Origin: Bicyclus anynana
Lineage: Eukaryota > Arthropoda > Insecta > Lepidoptera > Nymphalidae
DNA length: 64,000 nt
Direction of reading: 5' to 3'
Assembly: GCF_947172395.1 (NCBI RefSeq)
Contig: NC_069104.1
Location: 9,823,355-9,887,354 of the forward strand
Shown: positions 1 to 11,622 of the stretch, one piece after another
How the letters are laid out: every line of letters begins with the position of its first letter
Position numbering within the stretch: position 1 is the stretch's first letter
Notes under the pieces: model-generated
The model's database searches: none
What the model saw: the letters and a program-made list of their open reading frames with translations, nothing else
What the model was told of the DNA's origin: nothing
Translations under genes and position numbers: made by a program

Positions 1-246
1 TGCCAGATGTTTTGTATTTCCATTGAACGATTAAATATTACGTAGCAAAAAATGATTTGTAACAAATTGCCGTGGCTAATCAATTATTCATGGAACTTTC
101 AATCAAATCGTCGAGTATTTATCTTTAACTTTTTATAAACTACTATTATCTATTGGTTTGCGAATACCAACGAGTAACTGTTAAGCTAAAGAAGGAATTA
201 ATTGATCGATTATATTATTTAAGTACCTACATTTACGATACCGAAA

Positions 247-606
247 TCTATACTAATATTATAAATGCGAAAGTAAGTCTGTCTGTCTGTTACCTTTTCA
301 CGGCTTAACAACTGAATCGATCAAGATGAGTTTTGGTATAATGGTAAATGGGACCTTGGAGCAATACATAGAGTACTTTTTGACCCTACAATAGAAATAG
401 AAAGGGATGAAATAGGGGTTGAAAGTCTGTATGGAAAGTCCTTTATTTTTAAAGTTGCAGTTTTAAAAATTTGTTCATAAATCATAAAAAATACGTAATA
501 TAATGTGATTCAAGATTTTTTAAAATCCAACCCATAAGGAAGTGAAATAGGGATTGAAAGTTTTTACATTGATTTCCACGTGAACGAAGTCGCCGGCGGG
601 CACTAG
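247..606 (+). mobile_element. Non-autonomous Helitron, Lep1-like (360 bp)
   Basis: The element starts TCTATACTAATATTATAAA and ends GGCGGGCACTAG. It lies exactly between an A and a T, the usual Helitron target. The 3' end has a GC-rich CGAAGTCGCCGGCGGGC palindrome just before CTAG, as expected for the Helitron CTRR terminus. It has no coding capacity. The Lep1 name is recalled, not searched. Confidence 0.7.
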
Positions 607-2510
607 TAAAAATATTCCAAAAATCTTGTATATTTTACTAAATTACTCCATTAGAATCAGCCGAAATAATATTCGCGAACAGGGAAAATAAGCAGATTTC
701 ATTATTTTCACACCGCTCCAGCTTTGCAAACGCATATCGTAGTAATTTATATGTATACTCGTATCCTCTTTGATGCGTTATTCACTAATTGTCAGTTGTC
801 TTTACAAACGCGCGCTGTCAAGAAAAGCCTCAAACTTTACAAGGGTTTCTCACGAAGAGGTGCTACCCGTACGAAGCTAATTGACTGATAACTGACTGTC
901 GATATGATTTCTCGTGATATTCTTTGGAATATATAAAACAAATACGTTTTAATCCTTAAGCCTTTGAAACCAGCTACCTCTTTCACCACGATCCAAGCTT
1001 CATAATTAGATACCGTACTTACCTATGAAGCGAGTATATATCTATACTAATTTTATAAAGAGCAAAGATTTGATTGTTTGTTTCTTTGCATTGGATAGGC
1101 TCTGAAACTACTGGACCGATTTGAAAAATTCCTTCACTGTTGGGAAGCTACACTATCCTAGAGTGTTATAGGCTAAATTTTATCTCCGTATTCCTACGGG
1201 AACAGGAACCACGCGGCGTCAGCTAGTAAGCAATAAGCTGACAAACTTTCTGCTCTTATAAAACAAGGTAAGTCCAGCCTTGACAGGCCACAATTGAAAT
1301 TCAACCCTCAAACTAAAACCATATTTGTTTACTCATAGCTTAGAATATTCTAGACACCTTAAGTGCGTAGGTACATCGCAATGTCCCTCGTATATAACGC
1401 CTGACACTGGAAACTGCATACTCCGGGTATATTTCCAAGAGCGAAAGCAGACACCCATTATGAGAAGTGCAGATGAAAATATTACCCATAATAACAATAT
1501 GCGACTTCAAAGCAATATAACTTTTAAGTACAAGCGCATAAGGGGTTTATTCCCATGGTTTAATGGCCTATTGTGTTATCCGCCTTTGAGGCATAACTCC
1601 ATTAGCTAAGTGAAGTCTAATATGCATTGTTCAGGTATTTTTTGAAATAAAGGCGTGACATTTGAAAGTACACCTACATTAAATACATGTGCATCATAGA
1701 TATGTTACGAGAATACAAAGTCACCGCAAAAAGTGTTCCTTAGCGACTCATAGCGACATAAGTAAACCCAAAATTATGCATGTGTGCGCTCGGTGGAGTA
1801 GAAAAGTTTAGATCACTTTTTTCGGTGAATTTGTATTCACGTAACACATCTATAGTATAAAATCCAGTGGCTTAGCGAGCCTTGGAGAAAACAAGAGGTA
1901 AAGATTTATTCATAAACGAAACAAAAATGCTTCTTTAAAAAAAAATTAAAATAAAAAATATGACAGTGGTTTGACACCTATGTCGGACAATTTTATGTTG
2001 GGCGCACCCTTAACTCGGAAAGAACGTTTTTCTTTACTTTTCTAAAGTTTTAGAAAAGTTTTCTCTTTAGGCATTTTTTTATAATAGGTATTTTTTTCGG
2101 GACGCACCAGATTTTAAGAGAGATTGTGGATTACATTTTACTAATTTTTATTTTCACACGTAAGGGGCCCCTGTAATCTGGGGGCCCCCTATCATTGCTA
2201 CGGTTGATACGGTGGTAGCTACGCCTCTGATAAAATCATTGACCCTGATAAATGAGAAAAAAGCAAAAACTATAAAGTACACCAAACTAACATGGACAAA
2301 GTGCCGAACATCACCTTATGTTTTGGTGATAAAAGCGACACACAGATAAATACCAGTAATTCAGTGCATTGCAGCTCTATGATAATGCAAAATGTGGACG
2401 TTGCAAACAAATTGTAGCGACAGCTTATTTACATTTTAGCCACTTGGAATATGTACCAAATTTGGTTATATGTAGTTAATTTTAAAAGTTCAAGCTTTCT
2501 ATTTTAATTA
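607..2510. other. Non-coding stretch, no gene seen
   Basis: Apart from the Helitron at 1041-1226, nothing is recognised. The 94-codon ORF at 1325-1609 has no recognisable motif and is probably chance. Confidence 0.6.
1041..1226 (+). mobile_element. Non-autonomous Helitron, family A (186 bp)
   Basis: Starts TCTATACTAATTTTATAAAG and ends CGGCGTCAGCTAG, with A before and T after. It shares its body (ACTGGACCGATTTGAAAAAT, then CGTATTCCTACGGGAACAGG) with the copies at 2511, 35668, 45029 and 50389. Confidence 0.75.
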
Positions 2511-2707
2511 CCTGACGTCGCGCGGTTTTACCCACGTGGTTCCCGTTCCCGTAGGAAAACGGGAATAATATATAGTCTATAGCCTTCCTCGATAAATGGG
2601 CTATTTAACACTAAAACATTTTTTCAAATCGGACCAGTAGTTCCTGAGATTAGCGTATTATAACAAAAAAGAAACTCTTCAGCTTTACATATTTATATAG
2701 AATATAG
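2511..2707 (-). mobile_element. Non-autonomous Helitron, family A
   Basis: Reverse-strand copy. It runs from CCTGACGTCGCGCGG through CGGACCAGTAGTTCCTGAG to a TTTATATAGAATATAGA terminus. The CTAG end is degraded to TTACC-like sequence, so this is an older copy. Confidence 0.65.
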
Positions 2708-3003
2708 ATAAATATTTTGGTTTCTGTGGAGCATGGTGAGTGTAAGCTACATACGTAGAAGACAAGAAGGAGAGTCTAACCCTGTAGTGGGCGGTCAAAA
2801 TAGGCAAAAAATTGCAACAAAAAGCATTCTATAGCTTACTTCGTGTTATGTTCTCAAGTCGTGCAAAGTTTTATTTAAATTCATTCAGTAGTTTCAGCGT
2901 GATGCACGGTCAACATAAAATACGGATAGAATGTCGGTCTGTTCAGTGTTCGTAGTCAGACAGACAGGTAGACATACAAAAATATTAAAAGTTGCCAACA
3001 AGT

Positions 3004-3045
3004 TACTGATAAATACATATGTACTTACATATGTATTTATCAGTA
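3004..3045. repeat. Perfect 20-bp inverted repeat with 2-bp centre
   Basis: Arms 3004-3023 and 3026-3045 (TACTGATAAATACATATGTA and its complement) are separated only by CT. This is a near-perfect palindrome that could extrude as a cruciform. It lies just upstream of the dispersed repeat at 3131. Confidence 0.85.
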
Positions 3046-3130
3046 GTGTGGTAACTAGCTACGACCGGCGCCTATGAGGCTTTAGGTAGTGTTGTTGGTC
3101 GCTTTTAAATTTACATGTTTTTAATAAATA

Positions 3131-3480
3131 GTGTAGGAAATAGTAGTCTGTGACGGATAGGACGTCGCTCGATCTCGTGTTGGCTTCAGTTCAGTGTGCT
3201 CGTGGCGTTCGAGCCGTCCACATCTCTTGTTGTGTAATTCTTTATGGGTTACTTAGGATAGGCGGGGAGAGTGACTTGAGTGGAAAAGGGGAGTGTTTGA
3301 TATCAGTCAAAGGTACCTTTAACCCTACACACATCGTTCACAAGTGCGTGACTCCACTCAAGGTCATTCTCTGCCATTCTAGGGTCTTATTTTGGTTACA
3401 GTTTGATTTATTAATTAAGTTGTCCTGACATCGTTGTGAATCATAACCTTTGTTCGACATTAGTTTTCTTATATTTGTAA
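3131..3480 (+). repeat. Dispersed ~350-bp repeat, promoter-bearing (copy 1)
   Basis: Begins TGTAGGAAATAGTAGTCT. It is shared with 36405-36782 and 14020-14262 on the other strand, including GGATAGGCGGGGAGAGTG, GAGTGGAAAAGGGGAGTGT and TGACTCCACTCAAGGTCATT. It holds a TCAGT initiator (A at 3193) and a match to the DPE at +28 (ACATCT, 3220-3225). It may be an LTR or a promoter-bearing retroelement end. The 92-codon ORF inside (3150-3428) is not conserved in the other copies and is not called as a gene. Confidence 0.6.
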
Positions 3481-4394
3481 TCACCATTTGAGTACTATAA
3501 TAGTTGGTACTTAGAAGAATTTTGAAACCATATATTCCTAATTTGGGAATTCAAATGAACCTTTGTTTATAGGCTATTAATACTGCGTAAGAGAAATCAA
3601 ACGTTATTATTATATTTGGCTAAGCGATTCAATACATCAATCTTAATAGGCAATTTGGATTCCCTTTAGTTCGTTCCGACCAATTAAATACGAAATTTAT
3701 CTACAGTTAATAGATAAACTACAAAATAGAAACAATTAAACAACCAAATAACATGATAGTACATTACATGGACAGCCATTTTGATTAGTTTGACGTTTCG
3801 ATAAATTCTAATTCCAAAATACACTTTGGCGCCACCATTCACTAAGCCCACGCTTCGCCCTTGTAACTCCCGGACTTATTTGTACATTCAATTTTAAACC
3901 TAAATTGAACAATCGTAGAGTTTAAATTCCAATATGATTTTGAGTTGTATAGTTAATGCCCATCATAGCATAAGTCAATATATCAATTCGAAGCAATAAT
4001 ATAAGTGTCAACAAGTGATTAATTAGATAATGCAATAGTTGCATGCAATGTTAATGTTATACAGACTGTACAAATAATGTTGTAATTTACTTACAAGCTT
4101 CTATTTCGCTGTGTAAATTCAGAACATAGTAAGTGACATTTATTTACAGGTTTTTTTATTTAATTTCCCTGTTAGATATGCCATTAAGTACGAGTGCCCC
4201 ATCCAGTGGGTGGGTGGTTTATGAACTTTAAAGTGACAGACTATAATTTCAATTTTTTTGTTTTTTTTTTTTTTAATAATTCTTTTATCATCTTCTCTTA
4301 TTTAATAGCGCCCGTTAGTTGATAATAAATTGAATTGCTAGGTTACTGTAGTTGACAAAAAAGCTAGACAGATCGTCCGTCGGCATTGACTCGA
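3481..4394. other. AT-rich non-coding stretch, no gene seen
   Basis: No coding, RNA or clear repeat signal is recognised, apart from a poly-T run near 4255-4275. Confidence 0.6.
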
Positions 4395-4640
4395 CATTTT
4401 AACGTCGCGATGGGACTGATTGCTTGTATGTATGTTTATATGGATATATGTTTGGTTGTTTATTACTCTTTAACGCCGCAATTAATGAAGCAAAATGGCT
4501 GAAATTTGGAATGGAAATAGATTTTACTCTTGATTACCACATACACTGCTCATCCCGAAAACAGGTTTGCGAAAACCTGATGATTTTGATGGTTTATTAT
4601 ACTAGAATATATAAATATAAATATTATATATTATACCAGA
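4395..4640 (+). mobile_element. Helitron-derived fragment, family B
   Basis: The core TTTAACGCCGCAATTAATGA, TGGCTGAAATTTGGAATGGA and AATAGATTTTACTCTTGATT matches the complete copy at 6639-7044. Both termini are lost. The 74-codon ORF at 4424-4648 is a by-product of this repeat. Confidence 0.6.
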
Positions 4641-4699
4641 ATATATAATATCTACATATAAATAAATAAGGAATAATATTAATAAATATAAATAATAAG

Positions 4700-5235
4700 G
4701 TAGATTGTTAGTCAGTTAGCCAATATATAATATAACACACGGCCATAATGTCCGTCGGTACTAACCCGACACTACGAGTATAACGCGATGTGTCACCGGT
4801 CAGCCATGTGAAACTGATAGCATCGTTAAAGCTCGCTATTATATATTATACTATAATATATAAATATAAATATTATATATTATACCAGAATATATAAATA
4901 TAAATAAATAAGGACATATCTAGATTGTTAGTAAGTTAGCCGATATATACTCGTAATATAAAACACAGTCACAATGTCCGTCGGTACTAACCCGACATTA
5001 TAACGCGATGTGTCACCGGTCAGCCATGTGAAATTGATAGCATTGTTAAAAATCGCTATTGTACCCACGAGAATATAAATATATAAGGACAGATTTAGAT
5101 TGTTAGTACGTTAGCATAATATATATATAATATAACACACGGTCACAATGTCCGTCGGTACTAACCCGACGCTATAACGCGATGTGTCACCGGTCAGCCA
5201 TGTGAAACTGATAGCATCGTTAAAGCTCGCTATTC
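4700..5235 (+). repeat. Tandem repeat, three units of about 145-220 bp
   Basis: Units start with TAGATTGTTAGT near 4701, 4921 and 5096. Each carries GTCCGTCGGTACTAACCCGA, TAACGCGATGTGTCACCGGT and CAGCCATGTGAAA. The conserved core is about 140 bp. The unit spacing differs because the AT-rich linkers differ (220 and 175 bp). A decayed relative (GTCCGTCGGCATTGACTCGA) sits at 4374-4393. Confidence 0.8.
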
Positions 5236-5433
5236 AGATCAGGGGCGCGGGCAACATGTGAATGACAACTTTCACTGTATCGACTAATAGCTTTTACTAT
5301 GGACGACGTTTTGAAACCATATTATATTACTAGCATACCCGACAGATGATATCCTGTCTAAACGAGAGCGATAGCTTGCAATGGCCAGACTTTCGAGTTT
5401 TATAGAATGGCTGGCTAGGATATTTATGACCAG

Positions 5434-5721
5434 TATACAGGCTGCTCGGGAGTATTTCCCATAACTCTGTTTAAAATTAATTAAAAATGTACCTATTCTA
5501 AAATTAATATTTTCGGGGTAAATATATTTATGTACCTAAATATATTAAATCCTTATAATTATGACGTAGCCAAGTTTTGCGTATTTTAAAATGCAAGGAT
5601 AGATAAAGGCGTGTGTTACATGGATAGTCAAATTATTTGAATTACTTTGTATGAAAACATAAAAGTTTTTATTTTTTAGTTAACAAATACTACTGGGAAA
5701 TGCTCCCGAGCACCCTGTATA
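5434..5721. mobile_element. MITE with TA target duplication, Tc1/mariner-like ends
   Basis: Ends are inverted repeats: TACAGGCTGCTCGGGAGTAT on the left, and on the right the complement of TACAGGGTGCTCGGGAGCAT, followed on both sides by TTTCCCA. TA lies directly outside each end (5434-5435, 5720-5721). It is about 284 bp long with no transposase. TA duplication and TACAGG ends fit the Tc1/mariner (IS630) group; that assignment is inferred. Confidence 0.7.
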
Positions 5722-6638
5722 GACTCTTAGACTGCTAACTTATGTTGATTTATAGTAACTATTTTATTTTTTATTTTTAAACTTTTCTTTATTTAAACTG
5801 AAGTACGGTTTACCTTTCTTTATTTAAATGGAGCACAGCATTGCTGTGTTTAGGTCACGAGAATACCTAACCGACGAACTTGAAAAGGGTGATGAGAATG
5901 GAACAAGTAACGGAGATATGCAAGAACCGTAGCAAATTAAAGGACGTGGTCTTCTTTTTATTCTTATATGGCAAGTTAGCCCTTGACCGCCAACTCACCC
6001 GATATTAAGTGACGATATAATCTAACGGTTTATGTCATAGACGTTATAGGGAAATCCCCAGGGGATCATTCAGCCGCTGAGTTGTCGAATTTAACCTCTA
6101 GTGTGACCAAAACGCGTGCTAAGTAAACACCTCGTCTTCGTGACTCGTTGTAAAGGCATTCAATTTAACGCCTAAACGTATCAAAACGTTTCATAACAAA
6201 CCCATTATGGCCGGTTTATTAAAACACGGCATATTGGACAGTAAGTGCGAGTTAATTTAAGCAAATACTAGTTGTGCCCAAGGGCGATGCGTGGGCCAAT
6301 TGGCGCCATCTTAAAGTGTGTTATTAACCTAAATACGCGGTTAGTAGAGTCAGCACTTAGACATGGACTTAGCCGTCAATTGGGCATTATAATCTTGAGG
6401 TATTGATCAGTTAATTATTACTGGAGAGGTTAAGCTTAATCACGATTATGAATTGATTGGTGAGGGCTTTATGCGACTTGGAAGCAAAGGATTATGTATT
6501 TTACCGTATTTATGTTTATGTGTCATTGAAGCATTGGCAAACAAACTTTTAGCATTGGCACAGAATACATACTGGTAAAATAGTAAAGGTCTGGTCATAA
6601 GTTTTATTATATTATTAGTCATACGCTCCATTTTTTTA
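5722..6638. other. Non-coding stretch with one SINE tail
   Basis: Bases 5957-6024 are a reverse-strand tail of the GGCCTCCGTGGCGCAG SINE (GTTAGCCCTTGAC, then GTGACGATATAATCTAA). Nothing else is recognised. The reverse ORF at 6446-6631 has no motif. Confidence 0.5.
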
Positions 6639-7044
6639 TCTATATCCTACTAATATCATAAACGTGAAAGTTTGTATGGATGTTTAGATGTTTGTTTGAA
6701 TATTTGTTACTCATCAACGCCGCGACTTCTGAAGCGATTTGGCTGAAATTTGGAATGGAAATAGATTTTACTCTGGATTAACACATAGGCTACTTTTTAT
6801 CCCGAAAAAATACATGGTTTCCCGAGACTTGCGAAAACTGATGATTTTGATAAAATTAATGTTTGTTACTCTTTCACGCCTCGATTACTGAACTGAGTTG
6901 AGAGAGAAAATTGGTATTGACATATATTAAAGCCTGGATTAACAGATATGCTACTTTTTATCTCGGAAAAATCCATGGTTCCCGAGGGATTTGTTAAAAA
7001 CTAGGGATTTGTTCCACGCGGACGAAGTCACGGGCGTCCGCTAG
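6639..7044 (+). mobile_element. Non-autonomous Helitron, family B (406 bp)
   Basis: Starts TCTATATCCTACTAATATC and ends GCGGACGAAGTCACGGGCGTCCGCTAG (written here as stem GCGGACG, loop, stem CGTCCGC, then TAG). It is flanked by A and T. The stem next to CTAG is the typical Helitron 3' hairpin. The body is internally duplicated: AATTTGGAATGGAAATAGAT is echoed about 165 bp later as TTGGTATTGACATATATTAA. Confidence 0.75.
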
Positions 7045-7161
7045 TAATCAATTAATCAGAAATTTATGGATCATCTAAACTGATTTTAAAAAGTGTCATA
7101 TGCTATATTTTATCTACGGGAACGGCAACTACTTGGGTAAAACCGTAGACGTCTGCGAGTA

Positions 7162-9118
7162 AACAATAAACCAATTTTTTTACAAGTCAGACATTTTTAG
7201 CGGTGCCTCTCCAAACTGGACATACCCTACGGGCATGCGAAGATTGCCGACGATAACATAATTATATTATGAAGATGGCCAACGACCCCGTATCACTCAT
7301 CGCCTACGATCCTGTCTTCACTATGATTATAAAACGATTTATTGCACTCGAGTGTTCGGAATACAGCGAGATTGATGTCGATAAATATTACGAGACACAA
7401 CATTGTCTTCGAAAACCATTCGAAAGTGACCCTTATGTTCTAATCTTTAAGGGTTCCAGGAAATTATGTGGTTACGTAAAAATCGCAGCCTCCTTTCCTT
7501 TAAACCGAACCGCCATCCGCCTACACTCGGTATTCGCAATTTATACGATTCTAGAGACGTGATCTCCGAGCCCGGACGAATTATATAGGGACCTGCCTCG
7601 TTAGCCAATACCTTCGGTCAAAGTATAAGATCAACGATCTAACGTATTTATAAAAACTGGATCTATAGATTCGATGTTTCATTGTTGTAATCGTTTTCGT
7701 CGGGTAAAGAGTTCCCTAAAAAGTGCGGTTTGTGTAATGTTATAAAAAGCGGTCAACAACTTCTAGTTAACTAAAAGACGAAGTAACGTTACATTTGTAA
7801 GTATTTCTAACTTAATTATATCAAAATTGTAACGAAAACAATATCTAAAAAGAATAAATGCTTCACCCAGAACAGCTAAACATCGATCAAGCAATCGAAT
7901 GTTAAGTGTACCGAAACTAAGCGATGTGTTTGTCTATGTAAAATTTACACGTGTCTGTTCCTATTGGGCAATTAAATTTATAGTTGTGTGCAGCGTAAGC
8001 ATATTAATAATATTAATATTATTGGTATTAAATATTTGGCGATGTGTAAGTTTACCTAGTCCCCCTCAAAAACAACAGACAATTTAGTAGAATTTGAGTG
8101 CGATACAGGTCCATAGGCATTCGGTCTGAGTCTCCGAGACATCGATGCTAAAATATCGCGTGGCGATTGTTTCCGATTTACGATCGACTCCGCTATAACG
8201 ATTCCTGATTATTCACCCGCTTCGAGATATATTTCTTCTATTGCCCTTTATAAATCGGTATCCACTAAATTAATGTTCCTTCAAACTAAGTTAGAACAAC
8301 GGAATAGATAGAGCTATCAGTAATTTAAATAAGTTTTCGACTTTTATTATCACCATTATCTAATAACTTTACCTGACGTTTCAAAAGTGCTTGTAAAGTA
8401 AGCCTAACCCAAATAAATGAATTTGATTTTGACTTTATCATGGTTTGAAGTTGCTTCACGCGGTCTAGGTAGAGCAAACTGACAAAAATCGTCACGTTAA
8501 TAAATAGCGTTACGCGTTGCTCATCGCGTGTCTTTTTCGTCACTATGGGACGAAAGAGAAAGCGATACGTAATCTCCCCGAACCAGGAATATATTTCACG
8601 GGCGATACCCATCAAAACTTGTGTAGTCAGTGTTGTTCTATGCAGTAGCTGTGATTTCTATGGTGGGTTGAGAAATAACGTTTCAAAGGTAAAAAAAATT
8701 CAGTCCTTTCGATTAACCAGATTATAGTTAACTTGCAAAAAAACTGTCATAAGAGTACGTACCTACATAACGTAGACAATTAGGTATCTCGTAACGTGCA
8801 TCCCATCCTACTATAGGCGATTTTTCTCTTTTCATAAAAACACATATAACTCCATCGCAACATTGTCTTTAAATCCTTAAAATTTGATTTTTTACTGTGT
8901 TTTTCTAAGGATTATCACGAAGCTAGTAGATTAGCGACTGGAGACACTAGGTATATCTCATATTATGCCCAGGAAAATATAAATAAATAACTAGGATAGT
9001 CTAGCCAATAGTCCATGAAATAACATCGCCAAAAGACCGTGTGAAACCGCCGGGCCTGGCTATACTATACCGAGTATAGCATGGTTATTAAGTTGATCCT
9101 GTAATGTTTCACAATGGA
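7162..9118. other. Non-coding stretch with old repeats
   Basis: Bases 7075-7161 are the 3' part of a family A Helitron. Bases 7585-8125 share patches with 54952-55195 (GTCAAAGTATAAGATCAACG, AACTTCTAGTTAACTAAAAG), so they are a dispersed repeat. Bases 8355-8437 are a LINE 3' tail (CAAAAGTGCTTGTAAAGTAA, AAATAAATGAATTTGATTTT). ORFs at 7269-7562 (97 codons) and 7899-8087 (one hydrophobic segment) have no family match I recognise. Confidence 0.5.
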
Positions 9119-9225
9119 TGTATAAATCAATCGCGGATGTCATCCGTAGCTGGACATCCCATCGAGGGTGCATCGACATCCGTATTGCATAATGACAAAT
9201 CGATGTAGGTCTACTGTTTTGCTTA
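9119..9225 (+). repeat. Dispersed repeat, copy 1
   Basis: AATCGCGGATGTCATCCGTA, CATCCCATCGAGG and ATCGACATCCGTATTGCATA recur at 13388-13545, where an extra ~60 bp lies between the first two blocks. The family is not recognised. Confidence 0.55.
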
Positions 9226-11384
9226 ACCGATTATGGCAACATTGTTGAAATAATTTTCTCATACGTTATCTGGGCGGATTGACAGGGGCTCTCAACCTTT
9301 TCCACTAACGTTTTCTTTAGCAGAAAAATAAACATTTTTTTGTTATTTTGTAATAGTGGACCCGGTCAAGCTTCGATTTGACTTATGTGCACTTTTTCTC
9401 TATCCCTACCCTACACTACACTACCCCTTTTCTACTCTAGCCTACCCCTAGCCTATCCTACCCTACCCCCATCCTACCCCTGAATTAATTTTACATTGTT
9501 TTTAAGATGTAATCTGCTTTTCGTCGCGGAGGTAAATCCAACGAATCAAAAACCATGAAAATTGGTCCAGCAGATCTCGAGTAATAACTGTTGAAACAAT
9601 TTTTGTTTTATATATCTTTGTATATACAGGATCCATATTTAATTATTATTTTTATCTTAACATAAATAGTCATTAGTCAATCTCCTAATTTTGTGAGACA
9701 CTAAAATATTACTTAATCGTTTAATAGTAACTTACTCGTAATTATCTGTTATGTAATGCTAATTCTAATCCTTGATTATAAGTAAAAACAATTATTTAAA
9801 CATTGTTTCCTATAGCAATCCCTGCAAAGTGTTTCTCCGATCTTTCCCTCATGATCCAAGCTCTTTGCATTTTAAAGAAGTTTGTCCTGGGTTTTCTGTA
9901 ATCTAAATACCTTAGAAAATTATACAATTCATAGTCTATTTTCAGATAGTCTAGGCTTAGAGTTAGATTAGGTTCTAAATTCAGTATCCTGTCTGGGCAG
10001 CAAAAATTGACTTTTGTTCGCTGATTTCGCTGAGCAAAGACATTTTTTCTGAGCTAGTGAGATGAAAAATTACTTTTCCAACCAATCGAGCTTCCATCAC
10101 TGAGATTATTATACATAATTTATACTAATATGTGAGGTTGTAGACGAGGTAAAAGATGTGAGGTTGTAGGCAACCTATGGATCGATTAAACCGATTTTGA
10201 AAATTCTTTTATCAAAAGACAGACCACGTGTGGGTGTCAATGGTTTGTTATCCCTGTGTTCCTACGAGAACGGGAACTATGGGAAAATGCGGCAAGTCTG
10301 ATAGTTAGTAATAAAAAAAGCTGACTTTTTTATAGAAGGTTATTTAACAAGCAATCTAGAAAAATGCTAATAACCGGCAATCCAAGCAACGCCGCAGGCT
10401 GGAGCCTGTACACAGCTGAACCGACAGACCGCAATTACATCGGTTTATATCTGTACAGCAATTTGAAAATTTAATTGTCCAATAAATTATGTAACCAGCA
10501 TCTTGACAGCCTTATAAACATTACCCGGGTGTTTTATTCTCATAATCATAACGTTGGAGCCGTTCTGTCGTATTTCATTGAATATTTATGTTGGTTTAAG
10601 TCCTAGCGGATGCTTTTACGGTGGGATTCTTTTGGAAAAGTGCACAAGGAACCACTAAAATTATTATTAAGGACTAGCGGGCGTCAACGACTTCGCCCGC
10701 GTGGAATTCAGTTTTTCACAAATCCCGCGGGAACCATGGATTTTTCCGGGACGAAAAGTGGCCTATGAGTTAATCCCGAGTAAAATCTTTTTTCATTCTA
10801 AATTTCAGCCGAATCGCCGCAAAATTGACAAAGTTTCATACAAACTTTCTTTCCCTATTTTATCCCCTTGGGGGTAGAGTTGATCATAATCCTTTCTTAG
10901 CGGATGCTACGTCATAACATCTACCTGCATGAAAAATTTCAGCGCGATCCGACCAGTGGCTGTGCGTTGATAGATCACTATGATATATATATTTAAATTC
11001 ATCATCTAAATCATCTTTTTTCTCAACTAAATGAAGAACTTTAACTGTATGTGCTTGTAATAATAGTTCGGGCTGTAGTCGAACGCAGACCTTACGGATT
11101 TGAATCCGGCCTCTTAAAAAGGGATGCTTAAAATATAAGGTGTTTAGTCTCATAAATCATAATGATAACGTTGGTATTTCATTATGTATTTATGTTACTT
11201 TCAGTCCTAGAGGATGCCTTTCAGTCCTAGGGGTGCATCGGGAACCATTAAAAGTTTTAGTGGGTTAAGCACATATTTAATTGCACTGAAACAAAAACAT
11301 AGTCTTAAGAGGATTTTCAAAATTTTCAACTTTTAATTGCGAATGAAACAACGTCTGAGTTATAAATAACACATCACATTATTT
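9226..11384. other. Non-coding stretch with repeat fragments
   Basis: Bases 9402-9482 are a pyrimidine-rich run of CCTACCC/CCTAACC-like words next to GTAATCTGCTTTTCGTCGCG, a repeat-like tract. Bases 10123-10301 resemble a decayed family A Helitron (TACGAGAACGGGAACTATG). Bases 10991-11384 show nothing. The reverse ORF at 10884-11153 overlaps repeat sequence. Confidence 0.5.
10674..10990 (-). mobile_element. Helitron-like element, family B end
   Basis: Reverse-strand CTAG end followed by CGGGCGTCAACGACTTCGCC, CAAATCCCGCGGGAACCATG and GATTTTTCCGGGACGAAAAG. It then continues into a CCCCTTGGGGGTAGAGTTGA and GATCCGACCAGTGGCTGTGC block typical of a longer related element. The 5' terminus is not clear. 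Confidence 0.6.
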
Positions 11385-11622
11385 AACCGACTTCAAAAAA
11401 GGAGTTGGTTCTCAATTCGACTGTATGTTTTTTTTTGTATGCATGTTACCTAATTACTCGAAGACGGCTGGGCCGATTACAATAATTCTTTTTTTGTTTG
11501 AAAGGGTATAACTCCTGAGGTGGTTCCATTGTCACCATTTTCGGATCTGATGATGGGATCCTGGAGAAATCGAGGGGAACTTTCAAAAATAGTACGGGAT
11601 ACTTTAGCGTTTTATATTTTTT
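11385..11622 (+). mobile_element. MITE family C, left part
   Basis: Begins AACCGACTTCAAAAAAGGAG and carries AATTCTTTTTTTGTTTGAAA and TCTGATGATGGGATCCTGGA. The complete relative at 62095-62600 has matching inverted ends (AACCGACTTC...GAAGTCGGTT). The right end is missing here. Confidence 0.65.

Noticed and set aside
3150..3428. 92-codon ORF
   Set aside because: Lies in a dispersed repeat; the frame is not kept in the copies at 14020 and 36405.
7269..7562. 97-codon plus-strand ORF
   Set aside because: No family recognised, no splice context, and it borders an old dispersed repeat.
7899..8087. 62-codon ORF with one hydrophobic segment
   Set aside because: A single hydrophobic stretch in AT-rich DNA is expected by chance; no start context or relatives seen.
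8626..8689. TCAGT followed by a GTAAAA donor as a 5' exon for Fbxl7
   Set aside because: The DPE position does not match and the donor is weak; no evidence links it to exon 1.
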